The translations under genes and the position numbers were made by a program. Source: Neodiprion pinetum (lineage: Eukaryota > Arthropoda > Insecta > Hymenoptera > Diprionidae). From it: a stretch of 64,000 nucleotides of DNA. The notes below the pieces were generated by a model, which was not told where the DNA came from, did no database searches, and was given only the letters and a program-made list of their open reading frames with translations. Below, piece after piece: positions 13,146-26,900 of the stretch. Where the stretch lies: NCBI RefSeq assembly GCF_021155775.2, contig NC_060232.1, positions 5,959,257 through 6,023,256 on the forward strand, given 5' to 3'. How positions within the stretch are numbered: position 1 is the stretch's first letter; each line of letters starts with the position of its first letter.

Positions 13146-13404
13146 TTCACCGCGTAGCGGACCCGAAGCGCGGGATCCGGAAGGTTGAGAACCCGGTACT
13201 CGAAATACGTAGCGGACCCGAAGCGCGGGATCGGGAGGTTGAGAACCCTTACTCGAAATTTGCGGAGCTCGACTCTCATCCGTCCGCTCTACTGCGCGGT
13301 TGTTTCCCGACTGAGGAATTCGGCTAGCTGATTCTGAATTGGTGACGTCACTTTCTGAACATCCGACATCCAAACTATGGTTTCGAACTTTGATACTATG
13401 CATG

Positions 13405-13508
13405 ATGATGTATGATGTACGATGTATGATGTATGATGTATGATGTATGATGTATGATGTACGATGTATGATATATGATGTATGATGTATGATGTATGAT
13501 GTATAATG
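13405..13508. repeat. GATGTAT microsatellite, right foldback arm
   Basis: Imperfect (GATGTAT)n with GATGTAC variants; reverse complement of the left-arm microsatellite. Confidence 0.85.
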
Positions 13509-13779
13509 ATTTTAGCTTTCACATTTCATACAAGAAATACACACTTTATCTCTCCTGCCGATTCCAGACTCAAGCGGCCAGGCCCTTCGATCGTCAGCCG
13601 TTGACTGAAGATGTATTCTTCAGTGAACGGGTCGGCTAATAACGCTGCCGTTCTGCGACAGTTGGATGATGAAAAATTTCGCTCGTATCTTTCAAATGTG
13701 TGTTAAAATACACTCGAAGTGTTAAGAAGCGTCGTTCTTTCTCTCCCTATCACCTTTCTAGGACTTTAAATCACTACGC

Positions 13780-14689
13780 AGCGTTAAATACTGTCTCATA
13801 TACGAAGCATCCATTTCATCTCGTTCAGAATTAGCGCATCCGTTATGTATTGCAGTTACTCTAAATTTTTTTCCATCCGAATACTTTTCGAAAAACAATT
13901 CCGCTTCTCCACCCAACGCAGATACTTCACTTGCGACCAGCTAAAACAGCGTTTCGATTCTATGCCTATGAAAATTCAAGATCGAGAGAGCAAATGAAAA
14001 GTTGTTGGAATAATTGTGAAGACTAATGTTATGGAATACATCGAGCGCGCGTCGAATAGAACCCCATTTCGAAATGAATAATTCTTCTCTTTTCATATCA
14101 TAGCTAATCTAGTAATGTAGGTAAATAGGATGGTTGGAGGTGTTCGGAAATGGTAGGACATTTCAAAAGTCAAAGTCGACGATGATCCCGTGCATCAATT
14201 TTATCGTTACAGATTTTCTTTTTCCATGAGGCATAGAGTATTCAACAACGATAATGCAGTCCTTAAAATTCATCATTCATCTCTGTCTGGAAAGCTAATT
14301 CGCAAGGCGTGGTGTTCTATTCTATTTGCATTATTAGAAAAATACCCGTACTCTACATACACTGTTTCTAATCTTTTGCTACATTTGGTTTAATCCCCAT
14401 GCTTCCACTGCACGAATAGTCGGAAATGTTTTTGATTATCCATAATAAAATAAAAGAAGTTACAAAGCTTAAATTTATTGTGAAAGCTCTAATGAATACA
14501 TCAAACTGCGGTCGAATCAATTCGTTTATTATTTGCACATGACCTCTGGATGTTTGATAAATTATTCCTCAATACATTGAAACATACGTATTTATATTTA
14601 AATATCATGCAATGGGCTGTGTAAACTATAAACTATAATTTCTATCGAATAGCTGCTTTTACATCAACAGGGCTTTGAGACTCAGTTCC
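13780..14689. other. Unassigned sequence between foldback element and remnant
   Basis: No gene or clear repeat. It does not continue the interrupted 335-bp unit, so the disruption of the array is larger than the foldback element alone. Confidence 0.4.
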
Positions 14690-14845
14690 GTTCGTCCTCC
14701 TCCTCGTCCACCTCCGACCACCTCCAACAATCGCCAACCACCTCGAACAACCACCGATAACCACCTCGGGTTGTACCTGGAACAGCAATGAATATTTTCA
14801 GTATAAGAAAACATCGAAAACATTACGTAAGGATTCATATAATCA
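14690..14845. mobile_element. Remnant of a second foldback-type copy
   Basis: Matches, in the same orientation, the right-arm block at about 11328-11425: CGTCCTCCTCCTCGTCCACC, then a CCTCGGGT/TACCTG junction, ATGAATATTTTCAGTATA and ACATCGAAAA. The rest of the element is absent, and the 335-bp array resumes directly after it. Confidence 0.65.
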
Positions 14846-15900
14846 CAGGTTTTGTTTTTTGGCTGTAACTTTCGATGCGTTGATCGCAGCGTATTGGAAC
14901 TGCGCCCAATCGATTTCTCTCGCAAAATTACGTCGGAATAGTGCCACAATTAATTTATTCCAGCACTTTTCAAAATCGCGAAAATTTTCGCCAAAAATGC
15001 AAAGGGGTTAGCCTTCCTTTTTTTTTCACCAAAAAATTTTTCGTCTCAGAATTGATTCGTATGACTCTTTCCCGAACAATTAAACCCCAAGGAACTCAGA
15101 AAACGCAGCGAAAAGATCGTGGGATCAACAGGTGAGAAGATACGAGGAAAAAAGCACCTGCTGAAAAATGTCGAAAATTCAGGTTTTCGTTTTTTGGCTG
15201 TAACTTTCGATGCGTTGACCGCAGCGTATTGGGACTGCGCCCAATCGATTTCTCTCGCGAAATTACGTCCGAACAGTGCCACAATTAATTTATTCCAGCA
15301 CTTTTCAAAATCGCGAAAATTTTCGCTAAAAATGCAAAGGGGTTAACCTTCCTTTTTTTTTTACCAAAAAATTTTTCGTCTCAGAATTGATTCGTATGAC
15401 TCTTTCCCGAACAATTGAAACTCAAGGAACTCAGAAAACGCAGCGAAAATGGCGTGGGATCAACAGAAGAGAAATTACGAAGGAGAGACCACCTGCTGAA
15501 AAATGTCGAAAATTCAGGTTTTCGTTTTTTGGCTGTAACTTTCGACGCGTTGATGGCAGCGTATTGGGACTGCGCCCAATCGATTTCTCTGGCAAAATTA
15601 CGTCGGAATAGTGCATCAAAGATCTTATTCTAGCACTTTTCAAAATCACGAAAATCCTGGAAAAAAATTCTTCACTCAAAATGAAAAGCGCCTTTCTCTT
15701 CATGAGATTCCAGAGCCATCAACGTCTTGGAATCAATCTGACTGAACTCTCGTAGCATTATTGCACCCCAAGCAAATCAGGATTGTTCAAGCTTTGGAAA
15801 CCTCGTAGGACGAACAGCTTCAGAGTCAAAAAGAATGTATTTAGTACTTGGGCTGTAACTCCGGACCCGCTGCTTGCAGTCCTTCCAAACTCTGAGGAAT
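14846..15900. repeat. ~335-bp tandem repeat array, right part
   Basis: Three good copies (conserved block near 14862, 15198 and 15531) and a degenerate one near 15848, in the same orientation as the units at 7.1-8.7 kb. Together with those they form one array split by about 6.1 kb of inserted DNA. Confidence 0.8.
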
Positions 15901-17971
15901 CGATTTCTCATCCAAAATTATATTGATGTCAGGCATGAAGAAATCAATTTCATTGTTTTCCGAAATAGGTAAATTCTTCACTGAAGACATCTAACGACAA
16001 GATCGAAAGGGTCAACCCCTCATGTTCCATGATTTTCGGATTGAAAGATTTCTCGTTTTACAGTTAGAATTGATTCCTGTAACGCTAGAGACATCCATAA
16101 CATTGCAGGATCAATAGCTGAGAAAATACGAATAAAATACGGAAAAATATCGCATTTTACAGTGGTAGAGGATTATTAAATGATTACTAATTTCATTAGT
16201 ATTAGATTTGATTTCACTTTTTTTTATTCATATTTCAAATTACTTTGATTTAAAAATTACAGAGATCATTTTGTTTATGGATTGTCAGTATGTAGTGACA
16301 AACGAACATGCTATCAATGTGTATAATATCTGTTTTATTATACTTGATAAGTGATAAGTGGTAATCGAAAATGAAAAGTGTGATTGCCATATAAGGAAGG
16401 AAAACTCCGAATTTCGTCTGCTCAAACGTTAGATACAAAGTATATATCGTGTATTACATGTGGATGATATCGTATTATTATATAAATAGATGCTATTAAT
16501 ATTAAAAAATTTTACTTGTTTACAAAAATAAAACAAGACACAAGAATTCATCCTATCTATATTCGAAATAAAATTTTCTACCTAATTGAAGCTAAAGATA
16601 TTCTAACTAAAATAAATGATTCTCATTTTGATGATTTTCTCCGTGAATGATGTGTAGTTTCAGGCTTGTATTTTCAATTGGTTGAATAACAATTCGCCAG
16701 ATCGGTCTGTTACTCAGTCACAACACTTTGAGGTTGTGCTCAATGCTCTTTTTCTATGGTTCTCAATCATGGATAGGTAAGTAATTTCAACTTATCGTAT
16801 TAATTTTTGTTTTTTCCGTATTTCATCGCTTACATTGTTTTTTAAGCCTAAATGTTTTCAAACAAGTAGGAAATCACGAAAACTGAAATAACGGGACTTG
16901 AAGAGAAGAATGAATATCTCCTGAGAAGTGTTTTTGAAACACATGTCCAGTATATTAAAGTATTAACCTTTCGCTATGCTTTTCCGATTACAAAGTAAAA
17001 ACATCCATGACGTTTATTTAGAAATGTAATTCCTTTTATACAAAGAAATACTAACGCTCGTTCATTTAGAGAGCACTCCTACTTAAATAGCATCTGTTTG
17101 ACGCGTAGATTGCAAATTCTAGTGAATTAATCCATCGCAATTGATACTCTAATGAGTAATGACATTGAGAAATGTTCTCTGGTACTCTATATATTCATAC
17201 GCTCGATTTCTCGTACATATTGTTACAAGAATACATTCCAATGGCAAATGTTAATGAACTCAAATTTCATGATGTGTTTCTTGCATCAAATACTCTCCAC
17301 TGATAATACAATGGTGTTTGAGACTAACTAATTTCACACTACAAATGCTCACAGGTAGAATGAATTAAATTTAATGATGTCCTTATACATATTCGCCAGA
17401 CAATACCTTCATGTAAAAAGATTTTGTGTGAGAATATTTCAACAAAAACTTTCAATAACTCGTTCAACTTACCACTTTCCAATGAAACGAAAAGTCTAGT
17501 AACCATTAAATTTACGCCCAGTTTATTTACGCATTCAACAACACTCGAATGGGTTATCAGATGCTTAAAACTCCTGCCACCCAAGTTGTATTAAATATTA
17601 AATGAAGTTACTCATAGATCTCATTCAAAACCCGTTCTAGTATACTACTATTTCAACCATATATAAGCTTAGAATAATCAACTGATCTGTTCATCCCGAG
17701 GATCGGAATTCGGATTGGTTGGATTTTCTGAATTCTCATGCGGGAATGACAGACCTGAGATCATTCCTTCAGGGTGACAGGGTTCCTCAACGATACACGG
17801 AACAGAAATTTTATCCCATGTGAATTTATTCATAGTAGTTAATCCGTGCACACAGAAGATACTTTGAGAGTGAGGATGGCAAAGATGAGTTTGCGGATGT
17901 TGTAGCAAGACCGCCGTTGTTCGGGGATGAGAGGGATGGGTGAGCCATGTCACACCTGGCTCTGCTCTGTG
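15901..17971. other. AT-rich region downstream of ZSWIM8
   Basis: No supported gene. The part next to 17972 should be the ZSWIM8 3' UTR. A minus-strand AATAAA at 17827-17832 is a possible proximal poly(A) signal; others lie further away. Confidence 0.45.
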
Positions 17972-20900
17972 TCATTTGCCATTCTGCTGTAGTGCCGCGT
18001 TGATCTGCGCCCACAAATCCTTTTTGCAGGACTTTGATCTGTAATCAAATAAACCGTCGGAAAATGGGATGTGATTTTTAATACCGGCACTTCTGGTTTT
18101 TAAATACAATTCGTCTCCAGATTAAATAATCAACGAAAGATATTTTCAACATTTTACAACAGTGATTGCTTTTGACCTTACCTTCTGATGGACTGCAGCC
18201 ATTCTTTAAATTGAGTATGCCCCTCAGGAGTGATTTGAAATGCGGCTCTTGCTGCGCACACAACACTGACGAAATCCTCATAGTCCCCTGCTGCTAGATG
18301 ATAAAGCTTCTGATGCATACACTGGATATACCTAAGATTTAAGTTAATTGTTTAATGAATGGTGCAATATTCAGTCATATTGAGATACTTGAACAATTAA
18401 ATTGACTGTAGCAAACAAAAAATAAAATCCTCATTTTTTTACCAGGATTCCACTTAACAGAAAAGCAAGTGCTTAACAATATAAAATAGAAAAATTACTA
18501 ACATTTGCTGACATTTGTGAACGAGCGGAGCGAGGGCTGATCTCAAATGCTGTAAAACTAGGGTTGGATTGCTTCTAGCAAGATAGTGAGCAGCCTCGAG
18601 TGCAACGTCGTGAAGAACAAAAGGACTGACGATGCTGTTTACTGTGCAAATGCAGAGTTGGTGGAGATACTGGTTACCGAGGCGTTTAGAAACACGAAGT
18701 AGCCATTTTACATCTTCTCCATATGGTGGATTTCGAGCATACTTGGCTTGTGGCCTGTCGTCATGAACTCTTCGAGCCAAAGTCTCCAGAGCCAACATAC
18801 CAACCCTATAAGCAGCTACCAATGCTCGCAGCTGCTGTGGACTGAAAGGTTGACTCTGTCTATGTACCTAAAAGAATTAAAATAATTCTAAATACAAGTC
18901 AAAAGATTTGCGGTTTGTATAAATCAAAACCAGAGCGGTCTCTTTTGCACATCTAAGATTATGACAGGTAATTATTTCGTACTATCCATTGTTTATCAAT
19001 AGACATCGGATTATATGCACCTGCATGTTTGCACATGCATATGCCTTTAACGCGATATTTAAAACGTTATTACACAATTTATTACTTTATTTCAGTAGCG
19101 AGGTATGTAGGGTTTTGAAGCAATTAAGATGATTAATGCAAATATCAATGGAACAGGTCAATCCCTGCCTCAAGAGCTCATTTTCGGCCTACAAATTAAT
19201 ATTAAGTGACAAACGTCGCAAGTTTGCTTTAGCAAGTTTAGAAAAATACGTGATTGTGTATTGTCACAAGAATTATAATTGATTGAAAAGTATGATTAGT
19301 AAAAATAAATGAAAAATCCAAATAAAAATTGACATTCTTATAGCGGATATCTTGTGCATATTTTTCACCCTTTTTTAGGGCATTTGCAAGCATATTTTGC
19401 CATTTTGTTAACGCATATAATCTGATATGTATTCATCACCAATGTAAAAATTAAGGACCTTACCTGTGGTTGCGCTCTAACAGTTGATATGATAGGTTGA
19501 GCTTGAACTAAAGTTGGACCAGGCAGACCGTTTTGACCAGGAAGTGGTCCCGCTACTCCAGACTGAACCTTTCGAAAGTATAACACCTTTGTGAATAGAT
19601 TTTAACTTTACTGTTCGTTTAAAGTTTCATTAGGGAGTAAGTGATAAGCGGAAACAATACTACTACCTCAGATTAATTAAGTGTTGTTTGTACCACAGCT
19701 ATCAGTAAACATATCACAATTATCAGTAAACATAAAGAATAGAGACCTATAAGTTTATTACTCACATTCACAGGCATCGGTTGTTGCATAGTAAACATAT
19801 GATGAGTTCCCGGAGGTGCTTGTACATTAACGGTCGTTACAGGTGGTGGGGCATAGTATTGAGGTACCAGAGGTTGCTGGGTACCAACAGCTGGATTTCG
19901 AGGATGCTGAGGATGTCCAGGATGAGGAGAAAATAAGGGATGGAACATCTGCATGTGAGAAGGTGGTGGAGGTAACGCCACTCTGTGTGGAGGCATTGGC
20001 CCACCAAATGCTGGAAGATGATGGTGAAAACGGTGCACAAAGCTGTACGGAGCTACGGTATATGGTGTCCCAACCCCTAAACATGAAACAATAGTTTCAA
20101 CAATCATATTTAGTCAGATTCTTGTCCTCGTAGTTGAATGAATATAGATATAAACTTTCGGGAAATACCTGAAGACGTCGAAAGTTCTTTTAGAAAAATT
20201 TTAACGGACAAACATGTAATATATTACCCAGCGGAGCAGGTGTTGTAATAGATGGATGCACGCTTGGATACGGCTGAGGTGGTGGTGGCTGAGTACTTGT
20301 CACAACAACTGCTTGAGCTGGACCTGGTATTACTTGACCGGTAACCAAGTCCATAGGAGGTCCAGATTCAACAAGCAGAGCTCCGCTTGGATCTAATTGC
20401 AAAGGATCGTGAGGAATTTCTTCCTGCTGTTCCCCACCAGGAGTATGCTGAAAATGTGTAACTGTCTAATAAAGTATCCGAATTACCTGACAACGTAATA
20501 TACCTAGGAAAATGAAAAATAGTCAAGCCTACTCAATGACTTACCCTTAAATACAATTCATACCAGTATTTGGCTACTTGGAACAATACTTCTGGATAAA
20601 CTCCACCACCTTTGGCGGTATTTTCGACAGTTATACAAGCCTTCTCTAGCATGAGATCACTTTGTTCCTTGCACTGAAACAACGATATAAAATTGTAATC
20701 TCTTTTTATAATTTGTTTATTTGCCTGAGATACATTAACGTGAACAACCAAGATATTTGAACGGAAAAATAAGGCATTTGTTTTCGAGTTTTCTCAATTT
20801 ACCTGCAAAATAGCTCTCTGTATCTCATTCGGATTGAGAGCATGCGCATGCGGCAGGCATGACAGAGCTAATTCAGCAGCAGCTCTAACCATATTGGGAT

Positions 20901-23900
20901 CACTTCCTCTGGAAGACTTGTCGGCTATACTGACAGCTTCTGGAGGAGTCAAGTGTCCCTCCCAACTATCTATAAGGAACCATATAGCAGGAGCGCCAAT
21001 TTCCATTGCTTGACCAGTTATCCAAGAGACATGACTCGAGTACGTGCGACTCAACCAATTTGGACTAACGCAGTTGTGTAGACCAAGGGCATAGAGTCCA
21101 AGTTGGAAGGCACACATGTGAAGAGCCCTATGTGGTCCGTGATGATTCTGGCTAGTAGAGGCCTGAGTAAATAACGAAGTGGCACTATTACCCCCAGCCT
21201 TAGCTAAAACTGTCTTAGCAAGTTCACACATGAAGTGCGCTCCAGCTTCTGACGGCTGATTAGGAATCGATGGATATGCCCGCTTGCCCTTGAAACTGAA
21301 AAATATTATTTACTTCAATGTTAAGCTGTAGGAAAGTACAAAAAATGTGTTTTCGTTAGAAAAGAAGTAATAATTCCGGCAAGAAATTTGCATTAGAGTG
21401 ATGCGAAGTTCTCACCGAGTCTCTTTAGTTCTTGCTGGTGCCTGCTGCTGAGCTGTTTGTGGTTGGACTGTTAAAGTACTCATTCCACTTTCAATTTCTG
21501 CACTAGTGCTGCTATGGGGTCTGCTATTTGCTCCAAGAGCACCATCCCCATTACCAGTTGTTTCTATTCCAGTGAGAGGAGAAGCACGCGCTTCCTCGCA
21601 ACGGAAGCCGGCCATCTTGAAAGAAGAATTGTAAGAAAATAACGTGCAGGAATTATGTGCAATATTTTGAACCCTTAGTAGTTTTACCTGACTCTTTGTA
21701 GGAGGATTAGAGGAGTAATAACTGCTAAGTATAGGTGATTTGATCAGTTGATGAACATCGCGGTCCAGTAATTTATCCATTATTCGTGCCACCTTCATCG
21801 GTATATCCTTGTAGTGCACCAACAGAGTTATAGCCAGATCCCCTCTGTAAATGTGGAAAATTGTAACGCAGAAAGCGTTATTATAACACGGAATACAAAT
21901 TGTTATAAAAATTGACTATTTATTTATAAGATGAATCATGTGATGTGTGAATAATACCTTTGCCTCCGTGTCCCTTCGCATAATAGGGGATGGTCTGCTT
22001 CACTGACATTCGCCTTCAATCCAAGAGCTGCGACTGCTGCGTCAAATCCGAGGTTCTCGTCTACGTCTGTGGGCAGTTTCAGTCCTGCGAATCATTCCCA
22101 TCTTATTTAGTAGTTATTTACAAAAGATAATTATTAACACTTTCAGTTCTGAAAAGGTGAATTTAGTTTCATTCCTACAACTAACACATAAACATGATGT
22201 AATGTATTGTGAAGTACGATAGTCAGGTTGAGTAAACACAAGCAGTGTGAAAAGAATTATCATTTGCATGTTGATCGCAGACACACTGGCTGCATGTAAG
22301 TACATATTCAGTGATGAAATATACTCCTGTTTCAATTTAGGTAGTTGAGACAGGAAAATTCTATCATCAACTGCTTCGAATTATCATAACTTCAATTTAT
22401 GCATCTTGTTAGTTTTTTTTTCGGTACAATACTGTTATATACTGAAGATGCACGAATAATGAATTAATTCTGACTAAGACAACAAAGACAAGTTTTGTAA
22501 TCTACGTCTTCGACAAAGACGCACAACCTGTAAAACATGTTCATACAAAAAAAAAAGTAGTAAATGTAACAGTACTTGAAATGTTGAGTGCATCAAAGAT
22601 GAAGCTGGACAGCATAATTGGCAATAGGGCGTGACCTCTGGACCGTAATACTCCATCTCTCAATTGCTCTGCTCTCTGTCTAACCATGGCGAGTTCAGAA
22701 GGAGACAATGGTATCCTTTTCAGTAAGCCTACCAACTCGCTTTCTTGATGAGCTAACTTGACCTGGATTACAAACATACAGAAAAAAAATAAAATAAAGC
22801 CTAGGTAGTAAGTTGCTTCGCAAATATAATGCAGGTAATATTCATCGTGATGACTAGAATATAGATATTTGTGTAATGAAATGTAATCGAGTTAGTCAAT
22901 TCGTAAAATTTTTGTACCGTGAATGAAAAATAATGAAACATGGTCACTTAAGTTTACAATGGATTACTTCAAGAGGTTTCGTGCTCGCTGGAGGCCTAGC
23001 CATTTCAAGTCCGAATAATCCAACTCTAAAGGCCAAATTGTGATGTTCAGAATTTTCGGCAAGCACCGTACAGAGGAAACCGCATTTTGCCAACGTCGCA
23101 GATGCCAAGCAGGTGAGTTGGTGCGAGGCAGGATTGATTTGTTGCTGCAACAGGTAAAAAAACTTTTAACCAATTATATTACCATTCTGAGCACAGTATC
23201 TGATAATTGTTTTGTCTGGTTAGAAACTTTAGTATCCACGTGAGTTCACCTTTTTCCTTTTTCCTTTGACTGGCAGAGGTGGTACCTCGATCATCAAGTC
23301 AGGTGGATTAGCTAGTAATTCTTCGGCAAGCTGAACGCCAAGAGTACACGCTTCTCTTGCATGACCGTGCGCGTGAAGTCCCTCAGCTCTGGCGAAGAGT
23401 ATATCCCATGGATCCTCGGTCTTCTTTAAATTGCCTAAGACTGTACTGGTATTTGCAGAACTAATAGCAAGTGTTTCGTTCTTTGAGTCTTTATTACTTG
23501 CACCCCCATTAGCTACTGGTGTTTTTGGGTCATAATAATACACGTTGTACTCATCCCCAGATGGGCTGTCGCTGCTCGATGATAAACTCTCATCCTTGGA
23601 TGGTCTCCTCGATGGATCCTTCTCGAGATCTGAGTCCGGTCCACTTTTCACAACATTATGCTTAGGTACAACACCGCGTGAAGTACTTGCCACTGGTTCA
23701 TTACTATACTCGACTAAACTTGGCCTACGATTTGTTTCAACTGTTTTACTGTTACTACTATCACTACTATCACTGTGCGTCTCAGACGACGCATTTGAGC
23801 GGTGCTTATCCAAACTTTGAGCGTGGTTTAGACTGGTGTTGCTACTAGATGATGATTCGCTGCCGCCACCTTCCTGTTGAATAATATAATCACCTTAAAT

Positions 23901-26900
23901 TAAACATGCGATGTAATTTTTTTTTATTAGAGTTCCATACTTTTATAAAGCATAAGAATAATGTCAGCATAAATCTGCAAGACTGCCAAAATCTGAATCA
24001 AAAAGTAAACAATAATATTTGTACCTGCGAATCTGTATCTCCACAGTTGTTTAACTGAGCGCAACCGCGTCTGACAAGAACTGCCTGTGGTTCTGGTGTC
24101 TCTGGCATGTCCGTATAATTTTCACAAAATCCTTCCGAACTAACGCTGCTTCTGTTTCCGTCTCCAGCATTTCTGGAACATAATCCAGGAAACTCTCGCG
24201 GATTCAACCGTCTTCTATCCATGTAACTGAATTCTACCAATCCCAAACTGAGCGGTCTTCTACCATGATGGTGAGACGTTGGCGGTTGACAATTTAGAAC
24301 CGCAGGACTTGAATTTACCTGTGAACAATAGTTTTTTTTTCCATCACTACAGGTAAATGCTAACATTTTTATATAGAGATTTATGATCGTTAAACGGGCT
24401 GAATAAAGTCAATAATGGCTGAAATAATTGACCAAATATATCAATGTGTTGCAAAATGGCAACAATGTTACACAAATGCATCATGTTGCTTTACACCTGG
24501 CAACCGTCGGTTATCAGAATTGTTTTGCTATGAAACAATTTAAAAGTAATCTGTTAATAGCATAATAAGTATTGGCCACTTCAAAATCAAGTAAACTAAA
24601 CTTAAGAGAGATGAAATAATAAAAAATAAAATGCATCTTTTGTAAAAAGAGCTAGGGGCTAGATACTTTTTATTAACTTTTGTTTTACGAACTTGATTAA
24701 CTTCTGTCCTTGCGTCTCCCGCATGTCTGAAACACGTGAATGGACAGTGGTACATAGGGTTACTCCCAGCGGTATACGTGATCCCAGGAAGTGTGTATTC
24801 TTCCCAATCTAAGTAACAAGCTTCTAGCGCTGGTTTAAATCCTGTAAATACCTCAAGATCTGTTCTTAAGGAATTTTGAATGCTACTATTATTCCTATTG
24901 TGTGAGTTATGTGACACTGAGCTACCTCGACTTTTAGTTATCTGGAAAAAAAGTATTGCATGGTATGACTAAAAATTATGATTCATGTTATTAAAAATTA
25001 TGTGATGAAATATAAAAAATCTTTGAAAGAAGACGTTATAATTTCAATAAAAAGTGAACATGCAAGTGAGTTAAAAATCAAACCTTGTCAATTATTTTCA
25101 TATGCCACGCTGTGAACTGACCATGAAGCATTTCCCTCTCAGATGGAGATAGCCCAGGATTCAATGCTGCTAACCTCCAGAGAACAACTATCTCATCACA
25201 GAGCGAAGAACAAGCATGTTGTGACGCATTGCTGTTCATATTGCCATGTTTTCCACCCCCGTGTCCAGAACCATTTGAAAGGGCAACTTTAGTGTTGAAC
25301 CACCACACGAGAATTTGTTCACAAGCCATACACTCCTCGGTAATTATTTCAAGAAGCGGTATAGCGTTTCTGTCTGTTCTTTTAAACATTTCTCTGACTA
25401 TTGAAAGAAGATTCCACATCCCCTCTGGCTCACGACCCCTTAACGGTCGCAATAGAGATGACCATTCTGCAGCAGCCGGCGGGGCAGTGGTACTTAGATA
25501 ATTCACGTCGCTGTAAAAATACAACCGTTGGATATTAGTTGAAAATGAGTGAACGATAAGGCCATCGTCATATTTCTTTCAAAACAAAATTTAATGATTG
25601 TCAGATGTTTTACATACCTGAAAACTATCGGAGCAGGTACACAAAATTTGATAAGAATTTTTTTTATATTATCATGTAATGTTTTCTCATCCAAGTACCA
25701 GGAAGTTTGATCATGAGCGGATGCTCCAGCAGTGGGATCTGGTGCTCCGCAATAGCTATTTATAGCGCTAGGTTGCGCTGATAAAAGTTCATCTAAAAGA
25801 CGCTGAGCAGTGGGAAGGATTTGTTGTGGCAGTTCGCTAATAAGATATTGAGCAAATTTCTGTAGTTGTTCACGATGCAGCCTGGACAGAGATTCGCTCA
25901 CAGGTGCTCTCAAGCATACTTGGGTTGGCTGTAACATTGAGATAAGATTATTTCTCACTCTTTTCCTAGTTGACAGATTTTCTTGAAAATCAGAATATGC
26001 CCACATTCATAAAACATACCAATCAATTCACTAAATAAAAAAAAAAAAAAAAATCAACTTACCAGATGTATTCTATGCAAGCAAACCGCAACTACATGTG
26101 AACACCAGTATGCCGTTGAAGAGCATGTGCAATTGCAGGATGTGATACGTCGCCTATCAAATGTCACAGCTACATTGTACTGAGTACGAGCAGCCATAAC
26201 GGTTGGTAAATTATGAACGTTTGCTCCCATTGGCGCACTGACGCTGGCACTCAGATGAAAGCCTGGACGGTGAAAAAAGTAAAGTTTTAAGTAGTGGCAA
26301 AAATTATTAATTTAAAATACAATTCATTAACTTTATTAAAGAAATCCCAATTGGATGCCCTTTGCGGAATCAAACTAAAATTACGTAGATGTACGAAACA
26401 TAAACTGTGGTCTTCGCAGAACAACTCTGACGTAATCATGATGTTTTCATGTTTTTCATGTTCGAAAAACTTTCATTGTGTGACAACAATAATGATAATA
26501 TGAGGTGTATAATTGAGCTAGATTTTTTTAATGATTCACGAGTTAATGAATCACATTCCAAGACTACTGGGATATCGGGTGAGGTCACTATCAATTACGG
26601 TGTCAATCAGCAAGTGGCAAGGAAAATTAGAGGCTGTGCCACATGATGATAGAGGTCATCATTGTCCGCTGAACCTTCACGAAGGGTCAAACGACAGATT
26701 GCCCGCAGATGCCGTAGGAAACGTGATCAGACCAAATATTCCCATTTCTACATTCTTACCACCGCTGCATTACATTATCATTATTACAATCATCGTTATT
26801 ATTCCATCTTTTGCAAAGTGGCAGTATAACTTGATATGACATTTGCAGGTATAGAAAATAGGTCTACTGGTGAGCTGATAGTTTCCTCATTATTACCAAC

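Larger units (their letters stand above)
8703..13779. mobile_element. Foldback-type element with ~2.3-2.8 kb inverted arms
   Basis: The sequence from 8703 inward (GCGTAGTGATTTA...) is matched by the reverse complement running in from 13779. Arm order is the same on both sides: a unique tip, a CAT/TAC microsatellite, two ~60-bp GC-rich repeats, six ~115-bp units, a GGA-rich patch, AT-rich ~164-bp units, then a purine-rich inner arm. The arms meet near 10980-11010. The left arm is about 2.28 kb and the right about 2.77 kb; the difference equals three extra 164-bp units. No transposase is encoded, so it would be non-autonomous. Long arms built of sub-repeats are typical of Drosophila foldback (FB) and Galileo elements; the superfamily cannot be assigned here. 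No clear target-site duplication was found. Confidence 0.8.

Noticed and set aside
8703..13779. Palindrome as pure assembly artefact
   Set aside because: The arms differ by substitutions and in 164-bp copy number, and the tips differ slightly. A long-read check remains desirable.
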